Positions 25,792-30,000 of a stretch of DNA of 30,000 bases are shown piece by piece; the stretch's first letter is position 1, and every line of letters starts with the position of its first letter. The notes under the pieces were generated by a model. It saw only the letters and a list, made by a program, of their open reading frames with translations, was not told where the DNA came from and did no database searches. The stretch is taken from positions 1-30,000 of the forward strand of contig RPFO01000496.1 in assembly GCA_009746045.1 (NCBI GenBank), in the 5' to 3' direction. Origin of the DNA: Mesostigma viride. Lineage: Eukaryota > Streptophyta > Mesostigmatophyceae > Mesostigmatales > Mesostigmataceae. Made by a program: the position numbers and the translations under genes.

Positions 25792-28700
25792 CACAGCTGT
25801 AGTGGTCATTATTATGGTGTGTGTCTGCACCGTAACCCTTTTTTGCCACATGGCATCCTACCCATGGATTTATGCTCACGTGGCGCAGTCACCCGCTTAT
25901 CTTATTATGAATCCAACCCATTTCGTGGTCTTTCCTCCCCTCTCCCCCCACCCCCTCCCCCCTCCCCCTCCCCAACCTCCCACCCCCCAACCCACCCCCT
26001 ATGAACTCTCAACCAACCCTCTCAGGACGAGCACAACAACCTTCTGCTGCTGGATGTCACCACGACAGCGTCGGCCGACCAGCAGTCATATGCGCGCCAG
26101 CGGCTGCTGGAGGAGGAGAAGAACCTGTTTCTGTCCATGGGCGTGCTGCGCGAGCGGCTGCTGAAGATCAGTGAGTGGGAGATTGCGGGGGATGGTGCGG
26201 CGAGGGCGGCGTCCTAATTGGTATAGTATACTCTAGAGACCCTATCAACTAATAGTATACGCCAAGTTCTAAAAGCGGGACCCTAACCTGGCATATTCTA
26301 GTACCCCCGTGGCTTGCTGCGAGGTTAGCGCCCATTAGATCCTGGAGGCCACGCTGCAAGGGTGGTGGTGCAATAGGTTATTGGCTTATGTGTGTTAGCT
26401 ATGGAATTAGTGGGTGAGGTGCGGTAGCTATTCGACCAGTGGATGAGATGCGGTAGCTATTCGACCAGTGGATGAGATGCGGTAGCTATTCGGCTAGTGG
26501 ATGAGGTGGGGTAGCTTTGTAACTAGTGGATGAGGTGGGGTAGCTTGTTAACTAGTGGATGAGGTGCGTGTGCTGCTGCAAGTGTAGTGTTCCGATTTTG
26601 ACTGTAGGATGGGCGGCCCTGCGATACTTAAGCTGCCCATGTCCCATGCAACAGTGAATTCGTCGGTGATATTAGCATGTCCTATTAACGTAAGAAAGTT
26701 GAACACAACATTTTAGACACAAGTGGTGATGTGTAGCAGCTGCATTACGAGGTACATCCCGGTCATTGAGTCTATTAGTGATGCTTTTAGTGGTGTTATT
26801 ACGAGGTACATCCGGGTGAGCGAGTTAATTTTTAGTGGCGCTATTCGTGAGTTTATGAGTGGTATTGTTACGAGGTACATCCGGGTCAGTGAGTTTATTG
26901 CGCGTTGTCAAGCCTCATGAGCGGTCATTGTAACGTTGCACTGTCTCATAACATTTCGCGGTGCTGCAAGTGTACTGCGTCAATTTTTACCGTGGATTTG
27001 GCCGGGCTGGAACTCAGGAGCTCCTTCTACAAGTAGTGTACAAGGCTGCATGTGCTTTCTTCAGGATTCCACGTTTGCTTTCCTGGAGGAGTCCCTAGTA
27101 ATTCATAGCCGTTGTCAATCGTCGCATGTCCTCTTTGTTTAAGTACGAGTACCTGAATCATTTACAAAAAGTAGTATTTTGTACAGGAAAGAGATTTTAA
27201 ATCCTCCGCGGAACTTGTGTTCTTACTCACCACTTCACCTCCACTTGTGTTCTTACTCACCTTTTAACTTCCACCTGTGTTCGTTCTCACCGCTTAACTT
27301 CCACTGGCGACCTCCTTTTCCCCTTGGCCCCTTGACGCGCGCAGTGCTTCGACACGGGATCAAGAACGTCAAGGAAGACGTCTACACGTACCTGTCGCTG
27401 GTGGGTTACACGCACGACTGTTGGGTCGCGCTGAGCTAAGCGTACTTGTCGCTTACTTGTCGCTGATGACTGGCGTGCGTTAGGATGTGGTGGAGGACGT
27501 GTGCACGTACTTGTTGCTGGTGGGTGACATGCGTGTGTTTTAGAGTGGGCATGGACCGAGGGCCTCTACCTGTCGCTTACCTGTCACTGGCGGGAATAAA
27601 CCTAACCCGCGTGGAAATAAACTGACTGACGGATCGACTGAGGGACGTACGGATTGTCGCGGGTGGGTGGCCTAGGTTGGGACGAGAGGGGGCGAGAATA
27701 CCTAGTCTGTCTCTGGGAGGCGCCCATCGCGGGCATCCTGACTCGTATCACTGGGACGGGCACCCCTGGCATTGCAAACCCAAAATTCTATTAACAAACC
27801 TAAATGTCTACTAACAGAGCTTAATTAAAGTTTACGCGGGAACCGGTTGGGATGACCTCTCCGTGCGAACAGCTCGACTCGCTTTCCCTGTCGGTATGGA
27901 CAGTTGAATAGGGACGGACAGTTGAATAGGGATGGACAGTTGAATAGGGATGGACAGTTGAATAGGGATGGACAGTTGAATAGGGATGGACAGTTGAATA
28001 GGGATGGACAGTTGAATAGGGATGGACAGTTGAATAGGGATGGACAGTTGAGTAGGGATGGACAGTTCAGTAGGGATGAACAGTATGGGTTGACCCCTGC
28101 ATTGATATACACTTAGGTTGGGGAAGTCAGTGCTCCACGGTCCCCCAAAGGGGACTTGGGACTAATTCATTCATTCATTAATTTCTGCACGGTGAGGGCA
28201 CGAGGATGTCTAGTAGCGAAGGTGGCCAGAAGGTATGTAACCCCAGGGGTAGTTTTTCTTTACCTTACCCCTTACTTCGCCGTGATTCGCCCCCGCGATG
28301 GCATTTGGAAGATTCTATGTATAGCCTTTTAGCAGCCTAGCACGGTATAATGTTGCATTATGTTCATCCATGGCTGGTCATTTTGAACGATATTTTTCGC
28401 ATGCGAGCATGACAACCAAGGGCACTAATGCTGGTAACGTCATACTAGTACTATATGTGGGGTGCTATATATGGGACTATATTGGACTATATGGTGATGC
28501 TATATATGGGGTGCACTATATGGGACTATACGGGTCTGTATGTGTGGTGCTAGGCATGATGATATGTGTGGGTGCCAGGTGCCCCTGTAGTACCACTTGG
28601 GCGTGTTCCCGTTCTCAACCCCTACTGAACTGTACAGTGTTACCATGACTCAACCCCTGCTTCACTGACTCGTCTTTTCTCTGACCCTACTCCACTGGCT

Positions 28701-28878
28701 CCAAACCTTGTTGCTGGACGTGTCGGCTGCCACATCTGCACGCGTCTATGTGCTGGCATCGCCACAACACACCGGTGATGTCATCGTTGTGTAAACAAAA
28801 ATGTGCTTATTTTTAAACCAGTCGGCGGAGGAGCTAATGCGCTGGGTTCTCCAGCGCATCATCCGGCTGTCCAAGCAG
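16113..28878 (+). CDS. TAF4: TFIID subunit TAF4, ten exons, 3' partial
   Basis: Exons: 16113-16481, 17337-17583, 18857-19320, 20381-20476, 21303-22370, 23010-23209, 24260-24347, 26026-26170, 27345-27400 and 28822-28878. All introns are GT-AG and all phases agree, giving 930 codons without a stop. Residues 1-123 and 393-748 are Gln-rich. The C-terminal part is the TAF4 domain: [56 protein letters not shown] and [17 protein letters not shown]. These follow the plant TAF4 order (DVTAVSGVDLREE..., KSGLKNIS..., EERLRGLIS-LIRISKQ). The domain includes a histone-fold half that pairs with TAF12 in TFIID, where TAF4 supports RNA polymerase II pre-initiation complexes. At least one further exon must lie to the right. 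First-exon completeness and the exon 4 start (20381 or 20402) are the least certain points. Confidence 0.85.
16482..17336 (+). other. TAF4 intron 1
   Basis: This is an 855-base intron. CGCTACTAGCC occurs twice within the first 40 bases. A roughly 45-bp repeat with CGTAGCCACTA and AGCCACTTGG occurs two to three times at 16690-16800. No gene is seen. Confidence 0.55.
17337..17583 (+). CDS. TAF4: TAF4 exon 2
   Basis: The acceptor TTCATCAG is at 17329-17336 and the donor GTGGGT at 17584. It enters in phase 0 and leaves in phase 1, which matches exon 3. It encodes an Ala/Ser/Thr-rich linker ([18 protein letters not shown]). Confidence 0.55.
17585..17785. repeat. (TGGGGG)n microsatellite in intron 2
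   Basis: About 27 copies of TGGGGG or near variants begin directly at the 5' splice site of intron 2 and end in TGGG tetramers. The G-runs could form G-quadruplexes in DNA and in the pre-mRNA. Confidence 0.9.
17786..18856 (+). other. Rest of TAF4 intron 2
   Basis: Non-coding sequence with no convincing gene on either strand. It ends in a pyrimidine-rich tract and TTTGCAG at the acceptor. Confidence 0.5.
18857..19320 (+). CDS. TAF4: TAF4 exon 3: Gln/Pro/Ala linker and helical segment
   Basis: The acceptor TTTGCAG (to 18856) joins exon 2 in phase 1, and the exon ends in phase 0 at the donor GTAGGC. The first 110 codons are Ala/Pro/Gln/Met-rich. The end is helical ([32 protein letters not shown]) and may begin an RST-like domain as in plant TAF4; that similarity is weak. 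Confidence 0.75.
19321..20380 (+). other. TAF4 intron 3
   Basis: The intron starts with repeated AGGTAGGC donor-like motifs (19319, about 19337 and, as GGGTAGGC, about 19378). Its middle is the 11-bp minisatellite listed separately. Near 19,965-20,010 CCCCTGGTCCCAGGCATCT is duplicated. Confidence 0.6.
19556..19962. repeat. 11-bp minisatellite
   Basis: About 36 copies of CGACACGCCCT with a few variants (CTACACGCCCT, TTCACGCCCT). Three units make 33 bases, so long frames stay open on both strands, but the peptides are artefacts of the repeat. Confidence 0.95.
20381..20476 (+). CDS. TAF4: TAF4 exon 4
   Basis: The acceptor is GTTGCCAG ending at 20380, or GGAGCAG ending at 20401; both keep phase 0. 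The donor is GTGACG at 20477. It encodes [19 protein letters not shown] and DPAFK. The RAIVGD motif recalls the end of the RST domain of plant TAF4 (RxIVGDQ). Confidence 0.65.
20477..21302 (+). other. TAF4 intron 4
   Basis: Its first 400 bases are strikingly A/T-rich compared with the rest. GTGTTCAAGGTGA occurs at 20684 and 20763 and resembles the exon 4 end and donor (TTTAAGGTGA). At 21,060-21,180 a roughly 30-bp unit with ACACGC(A/G)T and TTTATCT(A/G)TGTAC repeats about four times. Confidence 0.6.
21303..22370 (+). CDS. TAF4: TAF4 exon 5: long Gln-rich exon
   Basis: The exon has 356 codons between GCGGCAG and the consensus donor GTAAGT (22371). It begins [20 protein letters not shown] and then becomes Gln/Pro-rich with a long CAG run (about 21870-21940) and a second one near 22060-22100. 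The end is Met/Gly/Gln-rich ([20 protein letters not shown]). Such regions act as activator-binding surfaces in animal TAF4. CAG runs may vary in length between strains. Confidence 0.8.
22371..23009 (+). other. TAF4 intron 5
   Basis: A roughly 29-bp sequence with TTCCGAG(T/G)AGACC and TTTGAGTAGA occurs at 22381-22409 and again at 22429-22457, close to the donor. The intron ends in a C/T-rich tract and CTGTACAG. No gene is seen. Confidence 0.55.
23010..23209 (+). CDS. TAF4: TAF4 exon 6
   Basis: Enters in phase 0 and leaves in phase 2 at the donor GTGGGT (23210). It encodes a Gly/Pro/Ala/Met linker with a basic GKRAH near its end. The split Ser codon is completed by exon 7. Confidence 0.75.
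23210..23519. repeat. 54-bp tandem repeat in intron 6
   Basis: Six copies at about 23210, 23261, 23315, 23369, 23423 and 23477. The unit begins GTGACCATGACATCCA and contains GCCAGCGCAGGCACGGCA. The first copy contains the 5' splice site itself (GTGGGTACATCCA replaces GTGACCATGACATCCA). Confidence 0.9.
23520..24259 (+). other. Rest of TAF4 intron 6
   Basis: Short degenerate repeats of GATAGCATTCCTGATAA occur at 23,805-23,890. No gene is seen. Confidence 0.45.
24260..24347 (+). CDS. TAF4: TAF4 exon 7: start of TAF4 domain
   Basis: The acceptor TTGCGCCAG ends at 24259 and the donor is GTGTGT at 24348. It encodes [15 protein letters not shown] and then [14 protein letters not shown], the conserved opening of the plant-type TAF4 C-terminal domain. 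Confidence 0.85.
24418..24840. repeat. (GAGCA)n pentanucleotide array
   Basis: About 84 near-perfect copies of GAGCA in intron 7. It passes through a few GCAGC units into the GGGAA array. Confidence 0.97.
24854..25050. repeat. (GGGAA)n pentanucleotide array
   Basis: About 39 perfect GGGAA copies, an all-purine strand that could form triplex (H-) DNA. Confidence 0.97.
25051..25168. repeat. (GGGCA)n pentanucleotide array
   Basis: About 21 GGGCA copies, one base different from the preceding unit and in the same register, ending in TGGCA units. Confidence 0.97.
25475..25795. repeat. Trinucleotide array, mostly (TAG)n
   Basis: ATT/GTT-type trinucleotides to about 25560 give way to a long TAG/CAG run (about 25600-25793). 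Open frames here would encode homopolymers of Ser, Val, Leu or Thr and are not genes. Confidence 0.95.
25796..26025 (+). other. 3' end of TAF4 intron 7
   Basis: A C/T-rich stretch (25,930-26,000) leads to the acceptor CCCTCTCAG at 26025. Confidence 0.6.
26026..26170 (+). CDS. TAF4: TAF4 exon 8: TAF4 domain
   Basis: Encodes [20 protein letters not shown], then [20 protein letters not shown] and LRERLLKI. It matches the plant segment with a conserved EEEERL/LLEEE helix. It leaves in phase 1 at the consensus donor A|GTGAGT. Confidence 0.85.
26171..27344 (+). other. TAF4 intron 8 with three repeat families
   Basis: A roughly 30-bp unit with AGTGGATGAG(A/G)TGCGGTAGCT repeats about six times (26,404-26,566). 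ACGAGGTACATCC with a following GGT occurs three times (26,738-26,885). A pyrimidine-rich roughly 30-bp unit with TGTGTTCTTACTCACC repeats three times (27,211-27,304) just before the acceptor GCGCGCAG. No gene is seen. Confidence 0.65.
27345..27400 (+). CDS. TAF4: TAF4 exon 9: histone-fold part
   Basis: It joins exon 8 in phase 1 to give [20 protein letters not shown], aligning with the plant segment EIMAKSGLKNIS-V--CLSL. The donor is GTGGGT at 27401. Confidence 0.85.
27401..28821 (+). other. TAF4 intron 9
   Basis: The first 200 bases hold decayed copies of exon 9 and its donor (best at 27489-27538). The 18-bp minisatellite is listed separately. A TATATGGG(G/A)-rich stretch lies at 28,450-28,550. 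It ends in T-rich sequence and AAACCAG. Confidence 0.6.
27896..28088. repeat. 18-bp minisatellite
   Basis: Ten copies plus a partial one of GGACAGTTGAATAGGGAT, almost identical to each other and so probably recent or still expanding. Confidence 0.95.
28822..28878 (+). CDS. TAF4: TAF4 exon 10: histone-fold helix
   Basis: Encodes [19 protein letters not shown] in phase 0 on both sides. It matches the plant EERLRGLISNLIRISKQ helix. The donor GTGCGT at 28879 shows the gene continues to the right. Confidence 0.85.
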
Positions 28879-30000
28879 GTGCGTGGATTCACAGTTTCTC
28901 GATTCTATTTTTGGCTCTGGGCTATAATATTGGAATTCGCCAGTGGCTGAATTCCACTGTGAAGGGTTTCGCTGCAAAGCGTCTGGGGATGTTATCCATT
29001 CATGGGAACTCGGTGGGCATGGGAATGAACCCGGTGGCCGAATGCCCTGCGAAGTGGTGATGGAAAAGGGTTTGTTCGCGTTATGTTTTTCCCTTTCTGT
29101 GGCAATTGGTTGGGTGCTTGGCTGGACGCCTGGGGGGTGCGAAGCTCGTGTGTTGGGTTTTGGAGGGCCAGGTGTGGGGAGCGGGGATGAGGACAGTTGC
29201 CGAGAGATAATGGAGAATTTTTTTTTTCCCTTCTTTTTTTGGGAGAGGGGTGGGGGGCATGGTTTTGAGGGAATTTTTTTTATCTTTGTTCTGAGTTCCA
29301 CTTAGTGAACCCTCCGTGTAGGCACTGCCAGTTTTGTAGTATTATCCATACTAGTAAAGAGTATAACCCCGTTTAAGCCGACACCCAAGGACTCCCCCCC
29401 CCCCTCCCCCCCCCCCCAACACACACACACAAAAATCCTAACCACTAACACACTTAGCACCCCTGGTGCCCTGAAAAGCACCCTGTAAGCTTGAAAATAA
29501 GCCATCGGCTCTGTCTAACCTCGTTTAAGCCGGGCTCCGAGCCCCCCCCCCCTCCCCGCCGGATATCCTAAAACCTGGCACACTTGGCACCCCTGCTACC
29601 CTGAAACATACCTTTTGCGCTTAAAAATGGTGCTTTGGCTTAAATGGGGTTGGCGTCCTGGCCCCCCCCCCCCCCCCCTCAACCACGAAATCGTGCTCAG
29701 TCATTCATACTGACATTTTCCCCAAGTAGATCAGACCAGAGGGAGTCAGAGTGCGTGCTGAAAGTTGAAGTTGGTCCAGTCATGCTCTTTATCTGATTTT
29801 AGGGGTCGAGGGACCGCTGAAGCGGGGTTACACTCTTAAGTACTTGTACACAGTAATTCTACGCAATGGCTTTCTTTTTTTCCGGCAAGTCATGTAACCC
29901 TATGGGGCATCCCACTCGACGATCTGCCCATTGCTCCTTCCCCGCCCCCCCTCCCCCCCTTGTCTGCTCTCGCTTGATCCTCGCCTGGATCACACACTCA
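28879..30000 (+). other. TAF4 intron 10, continuing beyond the window
   Basis: No further TAF4 exon could be recognised. The region has T-runs and G-runs near 29,217-29,260 and then diverged C-rich repeats (listed separately). Confidence 0.45.
29370..29690. repeat. Two diverged repeats with long C runs
   Basis: Two roughly 140-bp units, each with CGTTTAAGCCG, a long C-run, ATCCTAA, CACACTT, GCACCCCTG and CCCTGAAA in this order (from about 29,371 and 29,522). A third C-run follows at about 29,661-29,678. It is probably a degraded duplicated element. Confidence 0.7.

Noticed and set aside
25297-25851. Open frames encoding poly-Leu, poly-Ser, poly-Thr or poly-Val
   Set aside because: They are translations of the TAG trinucleotide array and have no other protein-like sequence.
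27904-28116. Frames encoding NRDGQL or NCPSLF repeats
   Set aside because: They are products of the 18-bp minisatellite in intron 9.

Overview
The window joins two very different kinds of DNA. Positions 1 to about 14,850 look like a piece of a nucleocytoplasmic large DNA virus (Nucleocytoviricota). Genes are intronless and tightly packed on both strands, with stop codons of convergent genes as little as 2 bp apart, and short TATA-like AT tracts precede many starts. Several products belong to, or resemble, families typical of giant algal viruses: a DUF5767-type protein, a staphylococcal-nuclease-like protein, a BRO/KilA-like protein, an IQ plus U-box-like protein, a RING-like protein and small two-helix membrane proteins. 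From about 14,850 to the end the sequence is nuclear eukaryotic DNA: GT-AG introns, many mini- and microsatellites, and one long gene on the plus strand. I reconstruct ten exons of that gene (16,113 to 28,878) whose splice phases all agree. The product ends in a plant-type TAF4 domain, a subunit of the general transcription factor TFIID. The best reading is a green alga genome, probably a chlorophyte, carrying an endogenous giant-virus element next to TAF4. An assembly chimera cannot be excluded from sequence alone.

Viral side, left to right. Plus strand: three particle-surface/fibre-like genes (2-1468, 1521-2611 with a frameshift, 2642-3397) and the nuclease (3482-4042). Minus strand: an unknown gene (4045-4554), the DUF5767 gene with about three frameshifts (4607-5899), a small membrane protein (6005-6238) and the IQ/U-box-like gene with a frameshift (6306-7243). 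Then an unknown plus gene (7516-8115), three small minus genes (8261-8641, 8718-9017, 9053-9469), a BRO-like plus gene (9606-10490), a Cys3His plus gene with a probable frameshift (10530-11044), a tail-anchored minus ORF (11051-11242), a coiled-coil minus gene (11306-11839), a 39-bp repeat array (11868-12130), a RING-like plus gene (12331-13230) and a second Cys3His minus gene (13389-14072). The viral side ends in a non-coding stretch of inverted repeats, a telomere-like run and a GCCACG minisatellite (14,100-14,800).

Host side. A possible terminal exon of a minus-strand gene (14,963-15,215) and a non-coding stretch with a perfect hairpin lie upstream of TAF4. TAF4 exons are small islands in long introns. 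The introns hold a (TGGGGG)n tract, an 11-bp minisatellite, a 54-bp repeat, a roughly 740-bp pentanucleotide array, a TAG trinucleotide array and an 18-bp minisatellite. In at least six introns, repeated copies of the exon end or 5' splice site sit just inside the intron, as if the repeats were seeded there. The TAF4 gene runs off the right end of the window.
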